DNA from: Bradyrhizobium erythrophlei
Lineage (GTDB): Bacteria; Pseudomonadota; Alphaproteobacteria; Rhizobiales; Xanthobacteraceae
Reading direction: 5' to 3'
DNA length: 64,000 nt
NCBI GenBank assembly: GCA_900129675.1
Contig: FSRD01000001.1
Coordinates: forward strand, 6,995,501-7,059,500
Positions 24,988 to 33,759 of the stretch are shown here, piece by piece (the stretch's first letter is position 1; each line of letters begins with the position of its first letter). Below the pieces are notes generated by a model. The model saw only the letters and a list, made by a program, of their open reading frames with translations, did no database searches and had not been told where the DNA came from. The position numbers and the translations under genes are program-made.

Positions 24988-26046
24988 ATGACAATTTGGC
25001 GACAGCTGACTATCTCGCTTTCCAGCTCCCGACTTTCAGATGTGGAATTTTGGCCAGCAGGAGAGAGCCGGACATTGCCGCCAAGGGCCGCTGCTTGGCT
25101 CGTGACATTAGTCTTTGTTCCAATCCTTGTTTTTCCCATTGCTGCCGAAGCGGGTTGGCCTGAGCATCCGGTGAAGTTGATCGTCACGTTCCCGCCGGGA
25201 AGCGCCAACGATGCGGCGGCGCGAATATTTGCCGATGGGCTTTCTAAGAAATGGGGCAAGCCGGTCGTAGTCGAGGACAGGCCCGGTGCCGAAGGCACTA
25301 TTGGAGTGGGTGCTTTCGTCTCGAGCCAAGATGACCATGCATTGCTCTATACCGTTGCTGGATCAGTTACCGTCGCTCCATTGTTGATCGACCACCTGAC
25401 GTATGACGTCGATCGGGATTTGGTGCCGATCGCGGCCACGACGGCGATCGTTTTGACGCTTGCCGTAAGCAACGACCTCTCGATCCGCAGCATCCCGAAC
25501 TTGATAGACGTGGTGAGATCGAATCCAGGCCAATATGCCTGGACGTCCGGGCCAAGTTTACCGAGATATGTGTTTGCAGCGTTCCTGAAGCGGAATGGCT
25601 TACTAATGAACTTCGTCAGCTATCGAGACGCTTCGCAGCCCCAAGCCGACCTTGGCGAGGGCCGGATCAAGGTCTTGGTGACTTCGCTGACGGCCTCCTC
25701 CTCTCCGGTACAGACGGGAAAGGCGCACTTTCTCGCGGTGATTAATCCTACCCGCGCCGCCGCATTGCCAGAACTTCAGACCGCACGCGAGCTCGGCCAC
25801 CCAGAACTGGAAATTGATGGCCTAGCCGGAATTTTCGCGGGCACGATCATGTCAACAGAATTACGTAATCGGATTGCCGCGGATGTGGCCGCAATCTGTC
25901 AGGAGCCGGAGGCCCGCCGAAAGTTGGAAGCTGCCGGACATAACGTGCTTGGCGGTACGACTGACGAGTTGAAGGCCGGAATAGCCAAGCAAAGAGCATG
26001 GCTGAGCGAAGTTACCAAGATCATCGACGTCAAGAACGCCCAGTAG
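24988..26046 (+). CDS. Bug/TctC-family tripartite tricarboxylate transporter receptor
   Basis: 352 residues. After a signal segment (about 33-56, AAWLVTLVFVPILVFPIAAEA) the mature protein begins WPEHPVKLIVTFPPGSANDA, the hallmark of Bug receptors. KKWGKPVVVEDRPGAEGTIG follows, where the carboxylate-binding loops lie. These periplasmic proteins capture organic acids or aromatic carboxylates and serve TctAB membrane partners or act as sensors. No tctA or tctB is present, so it is an orphan receptor. It sits 11 bases after the marR stop and 23 before the methyltransferase. Confidence 0.85.
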   Translation: MTIWRQLTISLSSSRLSDVEFWPAGESRTLPPRAAAWLVTLVFVPILVFPIAAEAGWPEHPVKLIVTFPPGSANDAAARIFADGLSKKWGKPVVVEDRPGAEGTIGVGAFVSSQDDHALLYTVAGSVTVAPLLIDHLTYDVDRDLVPIAATTAIVLTLAVSNDLSIRSIPNLIDVVRSNPGQYAWTSGPSLPRYVFAAFLKRNGLLMNFVSYRDASQPQADLGEGRIKVLVTSLTASSSPVQTGKAHFLAVINPTRAAALPELQTARELGHPELEIDGLAGIFAGTIMSTELRNRIAADVAAICQEPEARRKLEAAGHNVLGGTTDELKAGIAKQRAWLSEVTKIIDVKNAQ

Positions 26047-26069
26047 TGCAAGGCGATGGAGATAATCCG

Positions 26070-27083
26070 ATGCCCTCTTCAGCAGCTATCAAGCTCCTTG
26101 ACCTGATCCAATCTCATCGGATCACCGCCGTCATTTACGTCGCCGCGAAGCTAGGAATTGCGGAATTGCTCCGGGACGGACCCCGGTCGCTCGACCAACT
26201 GGCGAGAGCGACGGGGACTCACTACGATGCCCTCGGGCGCTTACTGACAGCGCTTTCGACCGTCGGTATATGCGCGCGGAGTGTTCCAGGCGGCTATTCG
26301 CTAACGGAATTAGGATTGGCGCTCGACGGATCCGCTGATCAGTCGTTCAAGGCATGGGCGATCTTCGAAGGCGAAATGCTTTCCAAATCCTGGTCCGGAA
26401 TGCTTGAGACAATAGTGACCGGCAAAACTGCCGCGCAACTCCAGGGCTTTGACAATAGTTTTGAGCTGATGTCCCGCTCACCAGAAAACATCGGCATATT
26501 CAACGCGGCTATGGTTGATCTCACACGATTGGTAACACCTGATGTTCTACGCGCGTTTGATTTTAGCCAAATCTCTCATTTGATGGATGTCGGAGGTGGT
26601 TCAGGCGAATTGATTGGAGCTATCACAAGGCAATATCCACGGATACGCGGTACCGTATTTGATCTGCCCAGATGCAAAGCTACAGCACAGGAATATCTTC
26701 AGCGGGTCGGGGTCAGCGACCGTGCTCAGTTTGTTGCGGGTAACTTCTTCGAAACAATTCCCTCCTTCGCCGACGCCATCATACTGAAGAGCGTAATTCA
26801 CGATTGGGACGACGAACACAGCAGTGTCATCCTTCGGAATTGTCACCATGCGCTTCCGAAAGATGGAACACTCTTATTGGTGGAGCGAATGATGCCGGAA
26901 ACACCAACAACTAGTGAGGTGGACAAAGCACATGCGATGAGTGACCTGAATATGCTCCGTGGCCCAGGCGGCCTTGAACGCTCCGAACATCAGTACCGCC
27001 TTCTACTCGAACAAAGTGGCTTTTGCCAAACTTCCCTTCGTTCTGCCGGACGGTTCAGCGTGATCGAGGCGCGAGCCAATTGA
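26070..27083 (+). CDS. SAM-dependent O-methyltransferase (Methyltransf_2 type)
   Basis: 337 residues from the ATG at 26070, which has GGAGATAATCCG just upstream; the open frame begins earlier inside the receptor gene. An N-terminal winged-helix dimerisation domain (about 10-95, LARATGTHYDALGRLLTALS) precedes a Rossmann domain with the SAM loop LMDVGGGSGELIGAI. The catalytic segment is LKSVIHDWDDEHS, where the His in VIHDW is the usual base. Relatives methylate hydroxyl groups of phenolics, hydroxyneurosporene and polyketides. With MarR and a Bug receptor in the same operon, an aromatic acid is a plausible substrate (inference). Confidence 0.8.
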   Translation: MPSSAAIKLLDLIQSHRITAVIYVAAKLGIAELLRDGPRSLDQLARATGTHYDALGRLLTALSTVGICARSVPGGYSLTELGLALDGSADQSFKAWAIFEGEMLSKSWSGMLETIVTGKTAAQLQGFDNSFELMSRSPENIGIFNAAMVDLTRLVTPDVLRAFDFSQISHLMDVGGGSGELIGAITRQYPRIRGTVFDLPRCKATAQEYLQRVGVSDRAQFVAGNFFETIPSFADAIILKSVIHDWDDEHSSVILRNCHHALPKDGTLLLVERMMPETPTTSEVDKAHAMSDLNMLRGPGGLERSEHQYRLLLEQSGFCQTSLRSAGRFSVIEARAN

Positions 27084-27128
27084 GCGAATGAAGTTTGAGA
27101 ATTGCTACACAAGGTCCGCCTCTGGAAC

Positions 27129-27220
27129 CTTTGAGACATGCCAAAGGACCCTGGAAAAGTCTGCTTATCGGGGAAGTTCGGAGGTGACCGGCCGACTGCC
27201 AAAACGGCGCTTTTGACCCA
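27129..27220 (+). repeat. Interspersed repeat, subfamily B
   Basis: TTTGAGACATGCC, AAGTCTGCTTATCGGGGAAG and CAAAACGGCGCTTTTGACCC in order, 46 bases after the methyltransferase stop. Confidence 0.7.
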
Positions 27221-27389
27221 ACACGCACATGTCTGCCTGAAGCCGCGATTGGACAGCAAACGGGATCTGCATGGTGATGACGCGGCGGCGTGCGGGGCGC
27301 TCCTTCACAGAATGACCTAGATCACAGCGTCGAGTGGTGGCGCTTCGGTGGCTATAGCAGGCGGCTGAGGGTTAGGCGTCATTGAGTAA

Positions 27390-28382
27390 ATGAGCATGGA
27401 TCGGCCATTTGACGCGGCGGTGATCGGAGCTGGCTGGGCAGGGCTCGGCGTCAGCTATGTGATGACCAAAGCTGGCCTCTCGCACCGCGTGCTGGAGCGC
27501 GGTCGGATCGGCGAAACCTGGCTCACCCAACGCTGGGACTCCTTCCATTTGAACACGCCGAAGTTTCAGACGGTGATGCCGGGTGACCGTTACGAGGGAC
27601 CTGACCCTGAGGGATTTTACACGCACGATGAATTCGTCGCTCTCTTGGAGGACTATGCTAAGCGCTGCTGTCTTCCGGTGGTGACCAACACACCGGTGAC
27701 GGTTCTCACGCGCGACGGGAAGGCCGGCGTCTATCGCCTCTTCACGCCGGTTGGTGAACTCACGGCCAGAGCCGTCGTCATCGCCAGCGGCAGCCTGAAC
27801 TGCGCACGGCGACCGGAGTTGGCGCGAGCGCTTCCACGGGCCCTGCTGCAGATCGACCCATCTGTCTACCGCAACCCACAGGCGCTCCCCGTCGGCTCGG
27901 TTCTGGTGGTTGGAAGCGCTCAGTCCGGGGGCCAGATTGCTGAAGACCTGGCAATGGCGGGACGGGTCGTCTTCCTGTCTACTGGACGGACCGGGCGAAA
28001 ACCGCGACGTTATCGGGGCCGCGATGTCTCTTTCTGGGAGCAGAAAAGCGGTCTATTTGACATCCCGCGCAAGGACTTCGTTGGTCCAGATGGCCGCATT
28101 GCGGGGCGGCCGCTGCTCGGTGCGCTCCACACGATAAGCCTGCAATCGCTGAGCGCGCAGGGTGTTGCGCTGCTCGGCCGCTTCACAGGCATCGCCTACG
28201 GCGATCAGGTCACGGCCGATCTCGACGATGTTCTGCGCCGTTCGAGACATGCGCAAGCGCATGCGCGTGGCCGCGTCGAGGAGAACTACGGGACCAATCG
28301 TGCGCTTAATGGGCGCGCACTCAGAAGCCGCAGTCAGCGTAAGCCCTTCTGGCGAGGTGGAAGTGAGCGCCCACGGCTATGA
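27390..28382 (+). pseudogene. FAD/NAD(P)-binding flavoprotein monooxygenase, C-terminus lost
   Basis: 330 residues; homologues are usually longer than 400. The FAD site DAAVIGAGWAGLGVSYVM, the GETWLTQRWDSFHLNTP region and the NADPH-site segment GSVLVVGSAQSGGQIAEDL are intact. Good similarity stops near residue 285 (GDQVTADLDDVLR), after which the frame is Arg-rich and unrelated and overlaps the 3' end of the leftward gene at 28321. A deletion has replaced its C-terminal end. These proteins oxidise organic sulfur or nitrogen compounds or ketones. Confidence 0.7.
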
Positions 28383-28680
28383 AATCAACATCCAGACATT
28401 GGCTTCCTCGACGAAACTCGCCCAAGCCATTGCATTGGAGATATTCGAGGTTTATTCGCCAGCGCTTTTCGTGTGGCGAGTAGGTGGCGAAGTCGTGCTG
28501 GGCTGCGGGCGGCCCCTTACAGATTCCGGCGATGTAATGCCGGACCTCAGGGGGTAGATCCTCTATGTGATGAGAGTCCCAGGGATCGTGTTTACTCCCA
28601 ACGCTGACGCCCTTGGACACAGCTGGTAATTCACTCAAAAGCAGCGCGCAAATCGCCAACAATAAGGTCCGGACTGCCAT
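28321..28680 (-). CDS. Small exported protein of unknown function, conserved type
   Basis: 119 residues with a signal peptide (about 1-22, LLLAICALLLSELPAVS). The mature part has PWDSHHIEDLPPEVRHYIAG, a conserved Cys-containing segment (ICKGPPAAQHDFATY) and LEYLQCNGLGEF followed by further Cys. This pattern, PW-x-x-x-HI-x-x-LP-x-EVR with paired cysteines, recurs in small periplasmic Bradyrhizobium proteins. The cysteines suggest disulfides. Its 3' end overlaps the broken flavoprotein, so the last residues may not be native. Confidence 0.65.
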   Translation of the reverse strand: MAVRTLLLAICALLLSELPAVSKGVSVGSKHDPWDSHHIEDLPPEVRHYIAGICKGPPAAQHDFATYSPHEKRWRINLEYLQCNGLGEFRRGSQCLDVDFIAVGAHFHLARRAYADCGF

Positions 28681-28708
28681 CTGATACTCCAGCTAGATTG
28701 GTAGGCCC

Positions 28709-28795
28709 TTAGGCGACGAAGGCATAGACCAGCGCAGCGGTCACAAGTGCCACCCAGATCAACGAGAGACGGAAGTAAAGCAAACTGCGGTCCAT
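28709..28795 (-). CDS. Possible 28-residue single-helix membrane protein
   Basis: ATG at 28795 opens a short frame encoding MDRSLLYFRL then LIWVALVTAALVYAFVA, a clean membrane helix with a charged N-terminus. No strong ribosome-binding site is visible. It lies directly upstream of the exported protein at 28680 on the same strand, so the two could be one transcript. Confidence 0.35.
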   Translation of the reverse strand: MDRSLLYFRLSLIWVALVTAALVYAFVA

Positions 28796-28900
28796 CCGAG
28801 CAAATCTAGTTCATTCGGCTGACACGGTCCTTACGGCTGGAACGCCGGATGGTCTCCGAGCGGCCGGGGAGGTCGTGTTGGAAAGACAGAAGCCGGGCTA

Positions 28901-29149
28901 TCACTCGGTCAGGTGCTCCAGGAAAGCTTCGCAGGCCTTCTCCGCCTCAGCGAACGTATTGAATGGCGAGCCGCCCACCCTCGTGGCAGGCTTGTTCAAA
29001 TGGATGGGGCGCCATGAGGCAACAAAGCCGGGCTGTCCGTGCAGGCCAGGTCCACTGCGGCTCTCGTTGCTGATCACGAACGAATAGCCGCGATCGCTCG
29101 CGCTCCAGATCTCCAGATCGTCTGTCGCGCGGCGAAAGTGCACGGCCAT
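28901..29149 (-). CDS. Small protein of unknown function
   Basis: 82 residues from ATG at 29149, chosen because GGAGGGTGAA stands right before it. The sequence is rich in aromatic and charged residues (FRRATDDLEIWSASDRGYSF, SWRPIHLNKPATRVGG) and ends in an amphipathic helix AEKACEAFLEHL. It looks like a genuine cytoplasmic small protein, with no known domain. It is one of a set of four small leftward genes between 28709 and 29761. Confidence 0.55.
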   Translation of the reverse strand: MAVHFRRATDDLEIWSASDRGYSFVISNESRSGPGLHGQPGFVASWRPIHLNKPATRVGGSPFNTFAEAEKACEAFLEHLTE

Positions 29150-29203
29150 TTCACCCTCCACCGGGGGCCAAACTTGGTCCTCTGTGGTCATCCAGATGGA
29201 CGC

Positions 29204-29401
29204 TCAACCTGCTTTTGTGCGATTGGCCGCTTCAGCCTCCCGCGCCAGCCGTTCTGCCTTTAGGCGCTCTCGATTATCGTGGAGTGCTTTTTGCGCTTTG
29301 GCGTAATCGGTCATAGCTTCCTTCGCCCTGACCGCTTTGAACACCTTGCGGGCTTCGCGTTCCGCAGCCGTCGGTGCCCGTCGGTCTCGGTCGTTAATCA
29401 T
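29204..29401 (-). CDS. Small charged helical protein of unknown function
   Basis: 65 residues from ATG at 29401, preceded by GGGAGGTCAACA. The protein is nearly all charged helix (AAEREARKVFKAVRAKEAMT, KALHDNRERLKAERLAREAE). Such proteins are frequent in Rhizobiales; function unknown. It lies 54 bases upstream of the 29149 gene on the same strand. Confidence 0.6.
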   Translation of the reverse strand: MINDRDRRAPTAAEREARKVFKAVRAKEAMTDYAKAQKALHDNRERLKAERLAREAEAANRTKAG

Positions 29402-29497
29402 TGTTGACCTCCCATTTGGGCTCAATAGTCAACGCGCAGAGCTGGCTTTCGATCCTATCGACTTGAGGGGGCAACGAACTGAGGCTGCATCCCTCGA

Positions 29498-29761
29498 TCA
29501 TTTTCGGTTTCGGTCGCGGCGCACCTTCTGAAATTCCTCCGGCCCTTTGAAAAGTTTGCGCTTGCGGTTGGCTTAATCGTCCGGGCTGGCTGAAGGGTCG
29601 GTCACCTTGTCGATTGCGTTGCTCGCCAATTCGCGAACGCGCTGCTTTCGGTCTTCTCGACCTTGCTGGTCTTCGCGCTCAGGCCGCGCCCTGGTCCGTA
29701 CGGTCAATCCGAGCTCGACCAACCGGCGGATAGGCGAAGGCTTCGCGCGAGAACGTCCCAT
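29498..29761 (-). pseudogene. Small basic protein, broken by an in-frame stop and with a replaced N-terminus
   Basis: The frame reads KPSPIRRLVELGL ... NAIDKVTDPSASPDD, a TAA stop at 29573-29575, then in the same frame ANRKRKLFKGPEEFQKVRRD and a natural stop at 29498. Relatives in Bradyrhizobium continue from SPED to RKRxLLKGPEEF without interruption, so a single codon became a stop. The first residues (MGRSRA) come from an IS1182-type transposase scrap; the joint is near 29740. Confidence 0.6.
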
Positions 29762-29840
29762 CTATGCGAGCCGACTTGTCGTACACGGGAATGTGCGGCT
29801 CGATCGCCCGCTCGTTGACTAGCCAGCCCAGCAACATTGT
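29740..29840 (-). pseudogene. Fragment of an IS1182-type transposase
   Basis: About 34 residues, LGWLVNERAIEPHIPVYDKS then ARIDGTFSREAF, match the internal segment of IS1182-family transposases. It has neither start nor stop of its own and is fused at its 3' side to the small basic gene. The full-size IS1182-type element at 47021 is a different lineage. Confidence 0.6.
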
Positions 29841-30158
29841 AACCGCTCTGGATGGTCTCGATGCAGTTGGTCGAGATGAAGACTCCCCGAGACGGGATGG
29901 TGATGTCACCCCGGCCGGCCTCAGGTCGATGTCGAACTCGAACAGCGCAGGTGGCGAGCTTCAGCGAATGCCGAAGCTATGATGCGGAAGCCATCGACTG
30001 TTCAGAGCTTGGACTGCAGCCGATCGGCAACTCGGCGGGCGATCTCTGCGGGGGCCCCATCTTCCGCAGCGGCTCCCGCAAAAATGCAAAGCGAGGCACT
30101 TATCGAGCGCCGCCGCGAAGATTTAGGATACATACAGGAATTGCCGGGCGAACTTCGA

Positions 30159-30413
30159 CTAACGAACGCTGGCAGGCAAAGGATTGCGGAAGGCGAATGA
30201 CAGATAAGCACCCCAAACGCCCATTAGCTCAGAGATGGCGGTCTGCCACGCGGGCGCCGCGGACTCCTTTTTCGGCAGCTCTGTGATGTAGGTGGCCGCG
30301 TCGTGCAGCGTGACGAGCACCCGCCCGTCCGGTAGCTCAAGCGGATCATCAAACTGCCGATGCCAGCCCTTTGCGATCCCGGCGCGCCGCACTGCAGCAT
30401 TCTGTTCTCGCAA
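30159..30413 (-). pseudogene. Truncated small protein of a Bradyrhizobium-type family
   Basis: The segment HRQFDDPLELPDGRVLVTLH and AATYITELPKKESAAPAWQT matches the central part of a small protein family typical of this group. The expected continuation after AWQTAI (a helix ending in GPTMFARIG) is replaced by unrelated sequence. The 3' end is therefore lost. Function unknown. Confidence 0.5.
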
Positions 30414-30586
30414 ACCGACCGTCCCAGCCTCGCGCCTTTTGACGATCAGGGCTATCTTTCTCTCTGATTGTGCTTTCGGCGAACCGCATGAAGCTTGGCC
30501 CCGGTGGCGGCTCCCGGGTGCAAGAAATGAGCCGCACAGCTTTCGTTAGTGATCAAATGACGCATGGTGGCCAAAAGGGTTTCGGC

Positions 30587-30751
30587 ATGACCAAGCACGG
30601 GCGATCGGGGCACGCGACCCGATCGCCGCGTTTCCGTTTCCTGCAGAAGCTCGAAGCGCAGAAGAACGATCGCAAGGACCGCTCTCGGATCAAGGACCCG
30701 AAACGGTCCGTCGAAGAGCTATTCCATCCCCTAAAGCCAACACGACCCTGA
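30587..30751 (+). CDS. Small very basic protein
   Basis: 54 residues from ATG at 30587 with AAAAGGG upstream. The product is Arg/Lys-rich (RSPRFRFLQKLEAQKNDRKD) and may bind nucleic acid. No domain is recognised. Coding is plausible but unproven. Confidence 0.35.
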   Translation: MTKHGRSGHATRSPRFRFLQKLEAQKNDRKDRSRIKDPKRSVEELFHPLKPTRP

Positions 30752-30930
30752 CGAACGATCCTTGGATGACCTCCGGGGTAGGCACATTCGGAAATTCGGG
30801 TGCTTGTGCTCAGTACGCGAACGGAGCGAGGACGCTGTCCTCCAAACTGGGTCTGTTATCATGTAGGGCCACCGGAAAACCCGGCAGAACCAACCCGGCA
30901 CCTTCGAGAAGCCAAGTCGAGGTGGATACA

Positions 30931-31860
30931 GTGAACGAGTCGGTAGCCCGGATCGAGGCGATCATCGGGCGCAAAGTCAAACGCGATATCGGCCAGATGA
31001 CCGAGTGGGCAAAAGGCAATCTTGCCCGCGCCGCAGAGGCCATCATGAACACGCCCAACGCGCATGTCGGCATCGTTACCGGCTTCTATATCCAGCACGC
31101 GGAGCCGCCTTCTCCAGAAACGGACGGGCTCGGCGGGATGGCCCATCTGGCCGCGGGCCTCGCAAATGCGGGCATCCCGGTCACGGTCATTACCGACACA
31201 CCGTGTGCAAAGGCGGTATGGGCCGTGGTCGATGCACTGCCGGTGCCCGTCAATCTTGAGGTCGTGTCGACGACGGAGAGTTCGGTTCTCCGCCTGCGGC
31301 AGTACCTGGAGACAGGCGATCGGCCGATCACTCACTTGATCGCAATAGAGCGGGTTTCTCCGGCTTCGGATGGAAAGCCCCGCCGGGAGCACGGATGGGA
31401 CATGTCGCGCGAAACAGCGCCGCTCCATCTTCTCTTTAGCGACCCCGCCGCGAAGCGTCGCTGGTACACGATCGGCATCGGGGACGGCGGCAACGAGATT
31501 GGGATGGGATCCTTGCCCAAGGAAATCATCGAAGGCGGAATTCCCAATGGCGCGGTGATCGCGGCGACGACCCCGGTCGATTCGCTCATCGTCGCCGGCG
31601 TGTCGAACTGGGGAGGGTATGGGCTCCTTGCTGCAATGGCCTGCACGAAGCCAGCGTTGCGGGATGTTCTCCTGCGTTATTTCAATCGCGATATGGATCA
31701 CCGGTTCCTTTCGGCGGCGGTGGAAACCGGGCAGGCGGTCGATGACAGCCGGGTGGATAATCCCGGGCGACCGCAGATGAGTGTCGACAGCATACCCTGG
31801 GAGCAGCACGCGGCTCTTCTTGAGGAGATCTCCGCCGTGGTGGCGTCGCAGGCGTGCTGA
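30931..31860 (+). CDS. DUF4392 / D-glutamate-cyclase-like protein
   Basis: 309 residues from GTG at 30931, which has GAGGTGG a few bases upstream; the frame before it is not protein-like. It matches the DUF4392 domain of D-glutamate cyclases (vertebrate DGLUCY converts D-glutamate to 5-oxo-D-proline). Visible landmarks are GIVTGFYIQHAEPPSPETDG, GIPVTVITDTPC, LIAIERVSPASDGKPR and RRWYTIGIGDGGNEIGMGSL. The bacterial reaction is not proven. No racemase or 5-oxoprolinase lies nearby; it stands alone, and a phage terminase scrap follows it. Confidence 0.75.
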   Translation: MNESVARIEAIIGRKVKRDIGQMTEWAKGNLARAAEAIMNTPNAHVGIVTGFYIQHAEPPSPETDGLGGMAHLAAGLANAGIPVTVITDTPCAKAVWAVVDALPVPVNLEVVSTTESSVLRLRQYLETGDRPITHLIAIERVSPASDGKPRREHGWDMSRETAPLHLLFSDPAAKRRWYTIGIGDGGNEIGMGSLPKEIIEGGIPNGAVIAATTPVDSLIVAGVSNWGGYGLLAAMACTKPALRDVLLRYFNRDMDHRFLSAAVETGQAVDDSRVDNPGRPQMSVDSIPWEQHAALLEEISAVVASQAC

Positions 31861-31890
31861 TCACCTTGAAACTGATAGGCCACCCGGCTG

Positions 31891-32087
31891 GGCCGTCAAG
31901 AACTTGACGCCGAGCTACTTGAGGACACGCCAGGGGCGCTGTGGAAGCTATCTGACATCGAAGCCGCCCTCATTCCGCCAACTGGGCTGCTGACGCTCCG
32001 CCGCGTTGTCGTCGCTATCGACCCTGCCGTCAGCGACAACGAGAACAGCGACGAGACCGGCATCATCGTAGCGGGTAGGGCGGATAT
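31891..32087 (+). pseudogene. Fragment of a phage terminase large subunit
   Basis: About 60 residues read GRQELDAELLEDTPGALW, then LRRVVVAIDPAVS and SDETGIIVAG. This is the linker and the start of the nuclease domain of terminase large subunits, with its first acidic residue (AIDPA). Neither end is present and it runs into an ASCH-domain scrap on the other strand. It is the only phage trace in the window. Confidence 0.65.
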
Positions 32088-32204
32088 CAGAGCAATCGCG
32101 CCGCGCACTTGCGTTGGGCCCGATCGCATTTCCCACGTTTTGCCGCCGTCAAGGATGTAGCCGATCGATCGATCGGCAATGATGAGACCTTGGACGATAT
32201 GCAT
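32088..32204 (-). pseudogene. 5' part of an ASCH-domain protein
   Basis: From ATG at 32204, with AAGGAAAC upstream, the frame encodes MHIVQGLIIADRSIGYILDG and GKTWEMRSGPTQVRGAIALI. This is the start of an ASCH (PUA-like, RNA-binding) domain with the conserved G-x-KTWE-x-R motif. It is cut after about 40 residues by the terminase scrap. ASCH proteins are about 110-150 residues. Confidence 0.6.
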
Positions 32205-32322
32205 TGAGCTGTTTCCTTCGAGATTTGAGCGTGCGCTGACGGACTTTGGCCTTGATAAATCTCGCTCAACGGGAGCGACCAGCTGCTCGGAACGAGGAAT
32301 CCGGAGGCGCTTCGACCGATCC

Positions 32323-33729
32323 TCACCGCTCGCGCAAACTCTCCTGCGAGTGGCGCAGGATGGGAGAGAGCAGATAATCGATGATCCGCCGCGTGCCGGT
32401 CTTGATCTCGACGGTGACGGCCATGCCCGGCGAGAGATTGACCAGTTTGTCGTCGACCTGCATCTGGGTTTGATCGAGCCAGACGCGGGCCGCGTAGGCC
32501 GGCTCCGACGTGGCGCCGTCACCGGCACCGGGTTGTTTTGGCGGGTCTGATTTGCCGGCGCCATCGCGCGGGATGGCGTCCTGCGACAACGTGACCACCT
32601 TGCCGTGCAGCAAACCGTAACGGGTGAAATTGAAGGTATCGACCTTGATTTCGGCGTACTGACCGGCATGCACGAAGCCGATGTCCTGGTTGTCGACCAT
32701 GGCCTCGATTTCGAGCTTGCTGTCGGCGGGAACGATCGACAAAAGGGTCTGGGCCGGGGTGACGACGCCGCCGACCGAGTGGACCGCAAGCTGCTGCACT
32801 GTGCCGTCGATCGGCGCGGTCAGCGCCTGAAGTTTGGTGCGCTGATCGGACTTGGCAACGTCCTGCGCCAGCCCATTTGCCTTGCGGGTGGCTTCAGCCA
32901 GATCGTTCAAATTCTGCCGGTGGAATTCGGCGCGGGTTTCCTCGACCTTCGCCTCCGCGGCAGTAACTGCCGCCTCGGCTTCCTTGAGGCGGCTGGCCTG
33001 CACCTCGAGATCCTGCTGGCTCGACAGCAGTTCCTGCAGATTTTCAAGATACGCAAGCTTCGAGCCGGTCTGGTGATCGTAGAGCGTCTTGCGCATCTGG
33101 GTGCGCTCTTCCATCAGCGGCAGTAGCGTCTGGATCTTGCCGATCGAAACCTTCTGGCTTTCCAGCTCCGCGCGCTTCTGCGCCTCCTCGCCGGCAAGGG
33201 CGGCGAGCTTGCTGCGATATTGCAACACCTGGCCGGCGAGGAATTGCTGGCCCATCCTGGCCTGCTCGGGGGTCGCGCCCTCCGGCGGCACGAAGCGCGC
33301 CTCGGGATTGGTTTCGCTCTCGAGCGCTGCCGTCAGTCGGGCAATGTCGAGCTTCGCCGCCATCAGATCGTTGCGCTGATGGTCGAGATCGGCCTGGTTC
33401 ATGGTCGGGTCGAGTTCGATCAGAACGTCGCCGACCTTCACCTTTTGCCCATCATGCACCTCGATGGCGCGGACCACGCCGATCTCGAACGGCTGCACGA
33501 TCTTGGTGTGGCCGGTCGGGATGATCTTGCCCTTGGAGACGGCGACGATATCGACGCGGCCGATCCAGGACCAGACGAAGGCGAGCGTAAAGACGGCGAC
33601 CAAGCAATAGGCCCCAAGACGGCCGATCGGCGAGGGCGGTGTCTCGACGATTTCGAGCGCAGCCGGGAGAAATTCGCGCTCGACGCGGCGGACCGGCTTG
33701 GTTGAGACGGGGACGACGGCTGTGGTCAT
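32323..33729 (-). CDS. HlyD-family membrane fusion protein of a type I secretion system
   Basis: 468 residues from ATG at 33729. A cytoplasmic tail of about 35 residues is followed by a single membrane helix (LGAYCLVAVFTLAFVWSWIG). A lipoyl half (GKIIPTGHTKIVQPFEIGVV, then AIEVHDGQKVKVGDVLIELD), a long coiled coil (about 110-290) and a beta-barrel domain ending LSPGMAVTVEIKTGTRRIID make up the periplasmic part. It links the ABC transporter to an outer-membrane TolC protein, which is not encoded here. It follows the ABC gene by 30 bases on the same strand. Confidence 0.9.
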   Translation of the reverse strand: MTTAVVPVSTKPVRRVEREFLPAALEIVETPPSPIGRLGAYCLVAVFTLAFVWSWIGRVDIVAVSKGKIIPTGHTKIVQPFEIGVVRAIEVHDGQKVKVGDVLIELDPTMNQADLDHQRNDLMAAKLDIARLTAALESETNPEARFVPPEGATPEQARMGQQFLAGQVLQYRSKLAALAGEEAQKRAELESQKVSIGKIQTLLPLMEERTQMRKTLYDHQTGSKLAYLENLQELLSSQQDLEVQASRLKEAEAAVTAAEAKVEETRAEFHRQNLNDLAEATRKANGLAQDVAKSDQRTKLQALTAPIDGTVQQLAVHSVGGVVTPAQTLLSIVPADSKLEIEAMVDNQDIGFVHAGQYAEIKVDTFNFTRYGLLHGKVVTLSQDAIPRDGAGKSDPPKQPGAGDGATSEPAYAARVWLDQTQMQVDDKLVNLSPGMAVTVEIKTGTRRIIDYLLSPILRHSQESLRER

Positions 33730-33759
33730 CTGACGCTCATCAGTCAATACTTGCCTCGA

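Noticed and set aside
29979..30200. Plus-strand frame ending ELRLTNAGRQRIAEGE
   Set aside because: The tail resembles a winged-helix end, but the rest is not protein-like and there is no start signal; too weak to annotate.
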